The notes beneath the pieces were generated by a model. That model was not told where the DNA came from. It worked only from the letters and a program-made list of their open reading frames with translations, and made no database searches. From NCBI GenBank assembly GCA_963802795.1, contig CAWDJV010000002.1:124001-188000 (forward strand): a stretch of 64,000 bases of DNA, read 5' to 3'. This document shows, piece by piece, positions 17,400 to 24,648 of the stretch (its first letter is position 1; every line of letters starts with the position of its first letter). This DNA is from JAIBJN01 sp963802795 (GTDB lineage: Bacteria > Actinomycetota > Thermoleophilia > Gaiellales > Gaiellaceae). The translations under genes were made by a program, and so were the position numbers.

Positions 17400-17867
17400 C
17401 TACGGCTCGAGCGCCGCGAGCACGTCGGCGGCGTGGGTCTCCGGGCTCACCCGGCGCATCGCCCTGGCGATGTTCCCCTCGGGGTCGATCAGGAAGGTCG
17501 AGCGCTCGATGCCCATGGAGCGCTTGCCGAAGCGCTCCTTCTCGACCCAGACGCCGTAGGCCTCCGCGACCCGGTGCTCGGGGTCCGCCAGCAACGTGAA
17601 GGGCAGCTCGTACTTCGCCTTGAAGCGGGCGTGCGAGCCCTCGTCGTCGGGGCTCACGCCGAGCACGACCGCGCCCCGATCGGCGAAGTCCGCATACGCG
17701 TCGCGGATCCCGCGGGCCTGCGTGGTACAGCCGGGCGTGTCGTCCTTGGGATAGAAGTAGAGGACGACGGGCTTGCCGCGGAGCGACGCGAGGCTGACGC
17801 GGTCGCCCGAATCGGTCGCGAGGTCGAAGTCGGGTGCCGGCTCGCCCGGCTCGACGCGCCCGCTCAC
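17400..17867 (-). CDS. bcp: Thiol peroxidase, Bcp/PrxQ-type peroxiredoxin
   Basis: 155 aa from GTG at 17867, chosen because the protein then starts at the standard family position (EPGEPAPDFDLATDSG). The peroxidatic Cys is Cys47 in DDTPGCTTQA. The resolving Cys that most PrxQ proteins have five residues later is Arg52 here, so this is a 1-Cys form needing an external thiol. It reduces peroxides. It shares a transcription unit with the IclR gene and is divergent from the aldehyde dehydrogenase gene. Confidence 0.9.
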   Translation of the reverse strand: MSGRVEPGEPAPDFDLATDSGDRVSLASLRGKPVVLYFYPKDDTPGCTTQARGIRDAYADFADRGAVVLGVSPDDEGSHARFKAKYELPFTLLADPEHRVAEAYGVWVEKERFGKRSMGIERSTFLIDPEGNIARAMRRVSPETHAADVLAALEP

Positions 17868-17959
17868 CGGGCTGCCTTCTCCTGGGCCGTCCCGACGCAG
17901 AACGTGAGATGGTGGTTGTCTCGAACGAGATCCATGCTTGCAAGGCCCCTTCGACCCGA

Positions 17960-17974
17960 GTTCGCTCCGCGAAC
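17960..17974. promoter_or_regulatory. Candidate IclR/PcaR-type operator
   Basis: GTTCGC-TCC-GCGAAC is a perfect 6+6 inverted repeat in the 150-bp divergent region between the peroxiredoxin/IclR unit and the aldehyde dehydrogenase gene. The outer bases GTTCG...CG.AC match the known PcaR/PcaU operator pattern, and an IclR gene of that subgroup is next door. Confidence 0.45.
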
Positions 17975-18018
17975 AGAAGTACGATTTCGAGCAACGGTAC
18001 ACGAGAGGGAGGGTTGCC

Positions 18019-19502
18019 GTGACCACGCCTGCGAAGACGGAGATCGCCCCGCTCGAGAGCCGCCAGTTGATCGGGGGCGAGTGGGTCGAATCTGCCGGAG
18101 GCGGCACGTTCGAGGATCACGACCCGTTCACGGGCGAGGTCGTGGCGATCGTGCCCGCGGGGACGCGGGAAGACGCGCGCCGGGCCGTCGAGGCGGCGGC
18201 CGAGGCTTTCCCCGCCTGGTCGAGGACCCCCCGGCGGAGCGTCAGCGCCTCTTCCTGCGGGCGGCGGACGTGCTCGAGAGCCGGCGGGACGAGATCGTCT
18301 CTCTGCTCGCGCGCGAGACCGGCGCGACCCTCGGGTTCGGCATGTTCCAGCTGGGCTTCGTCCCCAACCTCCTTCGCCAGGTGGCCGGGGCGGCGTACCT
18401 GCCGATCGGCGAGGTGATCCCCTCGGACCTACCCGGCTGCTTCGCGATGGGCTTCCGCCGGCCGGTCGGCGTCGTCGGCGCCATCGCTCCGTGGAACGCG
18501 GCGCTCAACCTTCCGGCCCGTTCGATCGCGGCGCCGCTCGTCTTCGGAAACACGGTCGTCTTCAAGCCGTCCGAGTGGTCCCCGGTGGCCGGCGGCACTC
18601 TCTTCGGCGAGATCTTCGCCGAGGCCGGCTTCCCTGCCGGAACCGTCAACGTCGTGACGCACGCGCCCGGCGAAGCCGGGCCGATCGGGGACGAGCTCGT
18701 CGAGAACCCGCTCGTCCGCAGGATCAGCTTCACGGGCTCGGTGGAGACCGGCCGCAAGCTGGCCGAGGCAGCAGGCCGTCACCTCAAGCGCGTCCTGCTC
18801 GAGCTCGGGGGCCACAACCCGCTGATCGTCCTCGCCGACGCCGACCTCGACTACGCCGTGGACGCGTCTGCCTTCGGTGCCTTCCTGCACCAGGGCCAGG
18901 TCTGCATGTCGGCCCGCAGGATTCTCGTGGAGCGGCCGGTAGCCGACGAGTTCGTCGAGAGGCTCGTGGACAAGACTGCCGGGCTCAAGGTCGGCGACCC
19001 GAAGGAGCCCGACACGATCATCGGGCCGCTCATCCACCAGCAGGCGCTCCAAACGGTGAAGGCGCGGGTCGAGCAGGCCGTCGCCAAGGGCGCCCGCGTG
19101 CTCGTGGGCGGCGAGGCCGAGGGAGCGTGCTTCCAGCCGACGCTGCTCGCGGACGTTCCGGACGACTCGGAGCTCGCTCGCGTGGAGACGTTCGGGCCGG
19201 TCGCCGCGATCGAGGTGGTCTCGAGCCCGGCCGAGGCGGTCGAGCGTGCGAACGCAACCACCTACGGGCTGGCGGCGGGGATCATCACCGAGGACAAGGA
19301 CCGAGGACTCGCGCTTGCGCAGAGCCTCGAGTCGGGGATCGTGCACGTCAACGATCAGCCGGTCGGCGACGAGCCGCAGATGCCCTTCGGCGGAGTGAAG
19401 GACTCCGGTTGGGGCCGCTTCGGCGCCCGCGCGGCACTCGACGAGTTCACCGAGCACCGCTGGATCACCGTCCAGAGCGGGACGCGCCCCTTCCCGTTCT
19501 AA
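18019..19502 (+). pseudogene. NAD(P)+-dependent aldehyde dehydrogenase, frameshifted
   Basis: GTG start with GAGGGAGGG upstream. The N-terminal 70 residues (LIGGEWVES, DPFTGEVVAIVP, AFPAWSRT) are in one frame and the rest, from PAERQRLFLRAADVL, in another. Adding one C to the C6 run near 18227-18232 joins them, and the span is 3n+2, so one base is missing. The remainder has ALDH hallmarks: PWNAALNLP, FKPSEWSP, the FTGSVETG loop, catalytic Glu in LELGGHNPL and catalytic Cys in GQVCMSARR. About 494 aa, probably functional in reality. It heads a unit with the CoA-transferase genes, 57 bases downstream. Confidence 0.87.
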
Positions 19503-19515
19503 GTGCCCCGTGCCT

Positions 19516-19544
19516 TGACACCGCTCGGGGTCACTCCTAGGCTC
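19516..19544 (+). promoter_or_regulatory. Promoter of the CoA-transferase/glycerate kinase unit
   Basis: TTGACA (19516-19521), a 17-bp spacer and TAGGCT (19539-19544), a common actinobacterial -10, stand 15 bases before the ATG at 19560. Transcription of the four downstream genes can therefore be independent of the aldehyde dehydrogenase gene. Confidence 0.65.
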
Positions 19545-19559
19545 TCGTTCGCATAGCGG

Positions 19560-20444
19560 ATGTCCGTGCGCCCTACGCACAAGACGAGCCCGAGGTTGCG
19601 GACGCAGGTGATGCCGCTCGCCGACGCGATCGCTCTCAACGTGCGGGACGGCGACTCGGTGGCGCTCGAGGGCTTCACGCACCTCATCCCGTTCGCGGCC
19701 GGCCACGAGATCATCCGCCAGGGCCGCGTGGAGCTGACACTCGTGCGGATGACCCCCGACATCCTCTACGACCAGATGATCGGGATGGGTCGCGCGGCGA
19801 GGCTCGTCTTCTCGTACGGGGGCAATCCCGGCGTCGGCTCGCTCCATCGCTTCCGTGACGCAGTCGAGCACGGCTGGCCGCGCCCGCTCGAGGTCGACGA
19901 GCACTCCCACGCAGGCATGGCGAACGCGTACGCGGCGGGGGCTTCCCGCCTGCCGTTCGCGCTCCTCCGCGGCTACGCCGGCACCGACCTGGCGGACCGC
20001 AGCGACTCCGTCGCGTTCGTCGACTGTCCGTTCACCGGCCAGCGGCTGAGCGCCGTCCGTGCGCTCAACCCGGACGTGACCGTCATCCATGCCCAGCAGG
20101 CCGACCGGCGCGGGAACGTCATGCTCTGGGGGCTGAGCGGCGTGCAGAAGGAGGCGGTCCTCGCCGCGAGCCGCGCGGTCGTCACCGTGGAGGAGACGGT
20201 GGACGAGCTCGAGCCGCGGCCTCACTCGGTCGTGCTGCCGTCGTGGGTCCTCGACGCCGTCGCCGTCGTTCCCGGAGGAGCGTGGCCGTCCTACGCGGCC
20301 GGCTACTCGGTCCGGGACAACCGCTTCTACTCCGAGTGGGACGCGATCTCCAGGGACCGCGAGCGATTCCTGGAATGGATGCGGGAGAACGTCGTCGAGC
20401 GGCCCGCCGATCGCAGTCCAGGCTCCGAGGCCACCACGCGATGA
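19560..20444 (+). CDS. CoA-transferase family I, subunit A (GctA/IpdA-like)
   Basis: 294 aa. The alpha-type fold begins with DGDSVALEGFTHLIPFAAG and continues with LVRMTPDILYDQMIGMG and FSYGGNPGVGSLHRFRDA, typical of the glutaconate/3-oxoacid CoA-transferase alpha subunit, including actinobacterial IpdA-type proteins. With subunit B, encoded next and overlapping by ATGA, it should move CoA between carboxylic acids. A second possible start is ATG at 19611. Its substrate is unknown; the neighbouring dehydrogenases suggest a short hydroxy- or oxo-acid. Confidence 0.88.
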   Translation: MSVRPTHKTSPRLRTQVMPLADAIALNVRDGDSVALEGFTHLIPFAAGHEIIRQGRVELTLVRMTPDILYDQMIGMGRAARLVFSYGGNPGVGSLHRFRDAVEHGWPRPLEVDEHSHAGMANAYAAGASRLPFALLRGYAGTDLADRSDSVAFVDCPFTGQRLSAVRALNPDVTVIHAQQADRRGNVMLWGLSGVQKEAVLAASRAVVTVEETVDELEPRPHSVVLPSWVLDAVAVVPGGAWPSYAAGYSVRDNRFYSEWDAISRDRERFLEWMRENVVERPADRSPGSEATTR

Positions 20445-21196
20445 GCGCCACGCCCGAGGAGACCATGACGGTCAACGCGGCCCGCGAGCTTCGTGACGGC
20501 CAGGTCTGCCTCGTCGGCGTCGGCCCGCCGAACGCCGCGGCGAACCTGGCCCGACGCCTGCACGCGCCTCGCTGCGTGCTCGTGTACGAGTCGGGAGCGA
20601 TCGGGGCCAAGCCGAAGAGGCTGCCGCTCTCGATCGGCGACGACGATCTCGCCGCGACCGCGGACGAGCTCGTCTCGGTTCCCGAGATGTTCAACTACTG
20701 GGTCGGCGCCGGGAGGATCGACGTCGGCTTCCTCGGCGCGGCGCAGATCGACCGCTACGCGAACATCAACACGACCGTCATCGGCCCGTACGACCGTCCT
20801 CGGGTGCGCTTGCCCGGCGCGGGAGGCGCGCCGGAGATCGCCGCGCAGGCCGGGGAGGTGATCGTCATGCTCCCTCACTCGCGCAGGGCGTTCGTGGAGC
20901 GGCTCGATTTCGTCACGTCCGTCGGCCATGGGCCGGGCGTCTCCCGTTCCGAGCATGGCTTCCCAGGTGAAGGGCCGACGGTGGTCATCACGGACCTCGG
21001 CGTGCTGCGCCCGGGCGCGGACGGCGAGCTCGAGCTCACGGCCGTCCATCCAGGCCTCGCCGTCGAGGACGTCCGAGCGGCAACCGGCTGGGAGCTGGTC
21101 GTAAGCGAGTCTGTGTCGACAACCGAGCCCCCGACGGCCCTCGAGCTCGAGACCCTGCGGGCGCTTCGCGACGTGCGCGTCGACAGCGCGCAGTGA
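20441..21196 (+). CDS. CoA-transferase family I, subunit B (GctB/IpdB-like)
   Basis: 251 aa, ATG overlapping the subunit A stop (ATGA). The catalytic glutamate of class I CoA-transferases is visible in LVYESGAIGA (about 47-56), followed by the beta-subunit blocks VGFLGAAQIDRYANINTT and PGAGGAPEIAAQA. It forms the heteromer with subunit A. The tight coupling to A, and the 4-base gap to the 2-hydroxyacid dehydrogenase gene, show a single operon. Confidence 0.88.
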   Translation: MSATPEETMTVNAARELRDGQVCLVGVGPPNAAANLARRLHAPRCVLVYESGAIGAKPKRLPLSIGDDDLAATADELVSVPEMFNYWVGAGRIDVGFLGAAQIDRYANINTTVIGPYDRPRVRLPGAGGAPEIAAQAGEVIVMLPHSRRAFVERLDFVTSVGHGPGVSRSEHGFPGEGPTVVITDLGVLRPGADGELELTAVHPGLAVEDVRAATGWELVVSESVSTTEPPTALELETLRALRDVRVDSAQ

Positions 21197-21200
21197 CGCC

Positions 21201-22181
21201 GTGTCCCGCGCGAGCGTCTACCTGACGCGCCGGGTCCCGGAGGCCGTTCGGGCCGAGCTCGAGCGGCTCGTCGCGCTCACGGTTCACGACTCGGACCGTC
21301 CCCCGAGCCGGCCCGAGCTCCTGGCCGGTGTCGGAGGCCGGGATGGGCTGTGTGCGATGCTCTCGGACCGGGTCGACGACGAGCTTCTGGAGGCGGCCGG
21401 GCCGCAGCTCCGGGTCGTCGCCAACTACGCGGTCGGCTACGACAACGTGGACGTGGATGCCTGCACGCGGCGCGGCGTCCTCGTCTCGAACACTCCCGGC
21501 GTCCTCACCGAGTCGACGGCCGAGCTCACGATGACGCTCCTGCTCGATCTCGTCCGTCGCGTGACCGAGGGCGACCGCATGCTCCGCTCCCGAGTCGACT
21601 GGGCCTGGTCGCCGACCTTCATGCTCGGGACGGGCCTGCAGGGAAAGACGCTCGGCGTCGTCGGCCTCGGCAAGATCGGCTCGGAGGTCGCCCGGCTGGC
21701 GGAGGCCTTCGGCATGGGGGTCGTCTACACGGGCCGAAGCGGGCCGAAGGAGGGTGTCGGGTACGAGCATCTCCCTCTGGGCGAGCTTCTCCGCAGGGCC
21801 GACGTCGTCAGCCTGCACTGCCCGCTGACCGCCGAGACGCGGCACCTGATCGGCCCGGAGGAGCTCCGGGCGCTGGGGAGCGACGCCCTGCTCGTCAACA
21901 CCGCGCGCGGCCCGATCGTCGACGAGGGCGCCCTGGTCGAGGCCCTGCGCGGCGGCTTGCTCGGCGGCGCTGCCCTCGACGTCTTCGAGCGCGAGCCCGA
22001 GGTGCATCCGGGCCTGCTCGAGCTCGAGAACGTCGTTCTCGCCCCTCATCTGGGCAGCGCGACCAGGGAGGTGCGCGAGGCGATGGGAATGCTCTGCGTC
22101 GAGGCCCTCCGAGCCGTCCTGGTCGAGAACCGCTGCCCGGAGAACGCCGTCAACCCGGATGCGTTCCGGCCCGTGCCGTGA
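21201..22181 (+). CDS. D-2-hydroxyacid dehydrogenase (glyoxylate/hydroxypyruvate reductase type)
   Basis: 326 aa from GTG. NAD(P) is bound by VVGLGKIGSE. The catalytic set is Arg in VNTARGPIVDEG, Glu in FEREPEVHPG and His in APHLGSAT, as in GyaR/GhrB-type enzymes. It likely reduces glyoxylate or hydroxypyruvate to glycolate or D-glycerate. The next gene, glycerate kinase, overlaps its stop by GTGA, so the pair would convert hydroxypyruvate to phosphoglycerate. Confidence 0.9.
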   Translation: MSRASVYLTRRVPEAVRAELERLVALTVHDSDRPPSRPELLAGVGGRDGLCAMLSDRVDDELLEAAGPQLRVVANYAVGYDNVDVDACTRRGVLVSNTPGVLTESTAELTMTLLLDLVRRVTEGDRMLRSRVDWAWSPTFMLGTGLQGKTLGVVGLGKIGSEVARLAEAFGMGVVYTGRSGPKEGVGYEHLPLGELLRRADVVSLHCPLTAETRHLIGPEELRALGSDALLVNTARGPIVDEGALVEALRGGLLGGAALDVFEREPEVHPGLLELENVVLAPHLGSATREVREAMGMLCVEALRAVLVENRCPENAVNPDAFRPVP

Positions 22182-23150
22182 CGGCTCGAGCGCTCGTCGC
22201 GCCCGACAGCTTCAAGGGGACGTTCTCCGCGCGCGAGGTCGCGGCGGCTCTCGCTCGCGGGCTTCGCGGCGAAGGGGTCGAGGCGGAGGAGCTGCCGCTC
22301 GCGGACGGCGGCGAGGGGACGCTGGAGGCGCTCGTGGCGGCGCTGGGAGGCGAGCTGCGGCACGCGGTCGTCGAGGATCCGCTCGGCCGGCGGGTGGAGG
22401 CCGCGTATGCCCTCTTGCTGGACGGCCGCACCGCGATCGTCGAGATGGCGGAGGCAAGCGGTCTTCGCCTGGTCACCGACGACGATCGCGATCCGCTCGC
22501 AGCCTCGACGCGGGGGACCGGCGAGCTGATCGCAGCCGCCGCGGAGGCCGGCGCCGCCCGGATCGTCGTGACCGTGGGCGGCAGCGCGACGACGGACGGC
22601 GGCGCCGGGGCCCTCGAGGCGCTCCAGGAAGCGGGCCTCGAGGTCGAGCTCGAGGTCGTCTGCGACGTCAGAACGGCCTGGGAGGACGCTCCGCGCCTCT
22701 ACGGCCCCCAAAAAGGCGCCGACACCGAGACCGTGAGGCGGCTCGAGGCTCGCCTCGACGAGCTCGCCCGACGGGGCCCCACGCGACCCGCGCGGCGTTC
22801 CGTACACCGGCGCTGCGGGCGGGCTGGCGGGCGGGCTGTGGGCCTTCCTCGGCGCGCGCCTTCTTCCCGGGGCGGCCTACGTCCTCGACGCGGTCGGGTT
22901 CGACGCGCGCACGCGCGAGGCGGATCTCGTCGTCACCGGCGAGGGTCGACTCGACGAGCAGACCCTCGAGGGGAAGGTGGTCGCAGAGGTCGCCGTCCGG
23001 AGTCGACGCACGGGCCGTGCCTGTCACGCGGTGGTCGGAGAGGACGCGCTCGGACGGGAGCGCACGGCCGAGCTCGGCCTGGCGAGCGTGCTGGAGGCGG
23101 GCACGATCGCCGAGCTGGAAGCGGCGGGTCGTGCGCTCGCCACCCGGTGA
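22178..23150 (+). pseudogene. Glycerate kinase (GarK/GlxK family), frameshifted
   Basis: GTG start in a GTGA overlap. The first 200 residues hold the family blocks APDSFKGTFSA, PLADGGEGTLEALV, TRGTGELIAAA and GGSATTDGGAGAL. The frame breaks in a GGGGCCCC run at about 22774-22781. Removing one base continues as PRDPRGVPYTGAAGG, then VVTGEGRLDEQTLEGK and on to the TGA at 23148. About 323 aa when repaired; span 3n+1. It phosphorylates D-glycerate to 2- or 3-phosphoglycerate, the last step of this operon. Confidence 0.87.
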
Positions 23151-23180
23151 GGCTCGAGCGGCCGGTAGTACACTCGAAAT

Positions 23181-23489
23181 GTGTCAGCGGAGGTTCGGGA
23201 CGCTCCTGCTCCGATCGCGGCGCCGGCGAGCCCGCTGGACGACGTGCTGCGGCGTATCAATCGCATCCGCGTGGCGCACGGCGTCGACCCGCTCTACGAG
23301 CTTCCCTCCGCCTGCACGGCGTGGGAAGGAGGCGGCTGCGTGCTCGAGCGCGCCTTCGAGGACCTCGGCGTGCTCGTGGTCGACTACGACCGCGCTTACG
23401 GCAGGGGGCTCCAGTTCGACCACGGCCTCGGCCGGTTCGTGCGCGACTTCGACTCCGGTCGGCACCCGGAGCTGCTCGCCGCTCCCTGA
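23181..23489 (+). CDS. Small conserved hypothetical protein
   Basis: 102 aa from GTG. TACACT (23169-23174) ends six bases before the start codon, the classical spacing for a leaderless actinobacterial transcript, and no Shine-Dalgarno is visible. The sequence is soluble, with a helix (LDDVLRRINRIRVAHGVDPL), two Cys in SACTAWEGGGCVLER and an aromatic C-terminal part. No domain recognised. It ends two bases from the convergent DUF1697 gene. Confidence 0.65.
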   Translation: MSAEVRDAPAPIAAPASPLDDVLRRINRIRVAHGVDPLYELPSACTAWEGGGCVLERAFEDLGVLVVDYDRAYGRGLQFDHGLGRFVRDFDSGRHPELLAAP

Positions 23490-23490
23490 C

Positions 23491-24028
23491 TCACTCGTCC
23501 GCCAGCGTGAGCAGCTTCTCGACGGTGTTCCAGTTGCGCGCGGTCGCGGTGACGCCGAGGCGCTTCTCCCAGAAGGCATGGGTGAGCCTGGCCTTCTGCA
23601 CGCCCCCGGGCAGCCAGGTGTAGATCTCGCGGTCTGCCGACCGCGAAGCGCTCGGGCTCGAACTGGGCGGCGTCGATCTCTCCGAGCACCTTCGCCCTGG
23701 GCTTCGCCGACAGGAAGACCACGAGGTACCGCTTCGGATCGGTGACATGCTCGGCGAGGGGATTCCGAGCCACGATCTTCGCGAGCTCGTTCCGCGTGCG
23801 CACGAGCACGTCGACCTCGAGCCCCGTCTCGCGCGCCAGGCGGTTCTCGATGCGGCCCGCGACGGTCCTGGGAGCCTGCGGCGTGCTGAAGACCACGTTT
23901 CCGCTCTGGAGCAGCGTCTTGGCGTCCTCGTAGCCGAGGCCGTGCATGACGTCGCGCAGGTCGGCCATGCTCAGCCGCCGGTTCGAGCCCAGGTTGATAC
24001 CGCGCAGGAGCGCGATCTGCCGTGCCAT
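23491..24028 (-). pseudogene. DUF1697 family protein, frameshifted
   Basis: Starts MARQIALLRGINLGSNRR, the invariant beginning of DUF1697 proteins, and follows the family through LLQSGNVVFSTP and VLVRTRNELAKIV. After PERFAVG the frame is lost near 23640; removing one base rejoins DREIYTWLPGGVQKARLTH and the last 30 residues, with the stop at 23491. About 178 aa, span 3n+1. The family has no known function. Confidence 0.83.
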
Positions 24029-24122
24029 CCAGGGGAAGTCTGCCAGCGCGTTCCGGACTAGGACCCGAGCCGCAGTGGCGGTCGTTTCCCGATCGGGCGA
24101 GACTACGCCTGCCGAGTCGTGG

Positions 24123-24395
24123 CTAGGCGGCGGCCTGGCGCTCCACCCAGCGGGCGCGCTTCTTGGCCGCCTCGACCTCGCGGTCTTTGGGCGGCGCGGA
24201 AGTGACGAGCTCGGCGAGCAGCTGTCCCGTGGCGTCCGAGACCGCGTCGACGGCGCGCTCGAAGGCCTCCGCGTTCGCCTGCGACGGCTTCGTGAAACCG
24301 CTGATCTTGCGGACGTACTGGAGAGCGGCGTCGCGTACCTCGTCTTCGGTCGCCGGCGGCTCGAAGTTGTGGAGCGTGTGGATGTTTCGGCACAT
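24123..24395 (-). CDS. DUF2277 domain protein
   Basis: 90 aa beginning MCRNIHTLHNFEPPATEDE, the characteristic start of the DUF2277 family, followed by helix EVRDAALQYVRKISGF and a C-terminal basic helix. The conserved Cys-Arg-Asn-Ile at the very N-terminus is intact. Function unknown; the family is common in actinobacteria. Its length is typical. Confidence 0.85.
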   Translation of the reverse strand: MCRNIHTLHNFEPPATEDEVRDAALQYVRKISGFTKPSQANAEAFERAVDAVSDATGQLLAELVTSAPPKDREVEAAKKRARWVERQAAA

Positions 24396-24435
24396 GTCCG
24401 AGAGCCTACCGAGTCGGCCACGCCTGCCGGTGGAG

Positions 24436-24648
24436 CTAGGCGGCCGTGCCGAGGTCGTCGTGCGCCTCGCGCCGCGCGGCGACCGCCAGGCGCCAGCGAA
24501 GCCGCTCCAAGGCTCGCCCCTTGGCGTCGAGCTCCGCCTGACTCGCTCCCTGCTGCTCGAGACCTCTGAGCTCGAGCGTGAGCGCCCGGATCCGTTGGAG
24601 GATCCGGGCGATCTCACGCCGACTGCGTCCTGGCTCGGGCCCGGCCAC
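24436..24648 (-). CDS. 70-aa helical protein coupled to the MMPL transporter
   Basis: The GTG start shares one base with the MMPL stop codon (TAGTG), so it is almost certainly translated by re-initiation after the transporter. The 70 residues are nearly all helix with heptad-like Leu/Ile spacing (REIARILQRIRALTLELRGL, then AELDAKGRALERLRWRL), a probable short coiled coil. No signal or membrane segment. It could be an accessory subunit of the transporter or a separate small protein; the coupling is the only clue. Confidence 0.6.
   Translation of the reverse strand: MAGPEPGRSRREIARILQRIRALTLELRGLEQQGASQAELDAKGRALERLRWRLAVAARREAHDDLGTAA

Noticed and set aside
21350..23623. 757-aa open frame spanning the hydroxyacid dehydrogenase, glycerate kinase and beyond
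   Set aside because: Only its middle (the first part of glycerate kinase) is coding; the rest is off-frame reading of neighbouring genes that stays open because of high GC.
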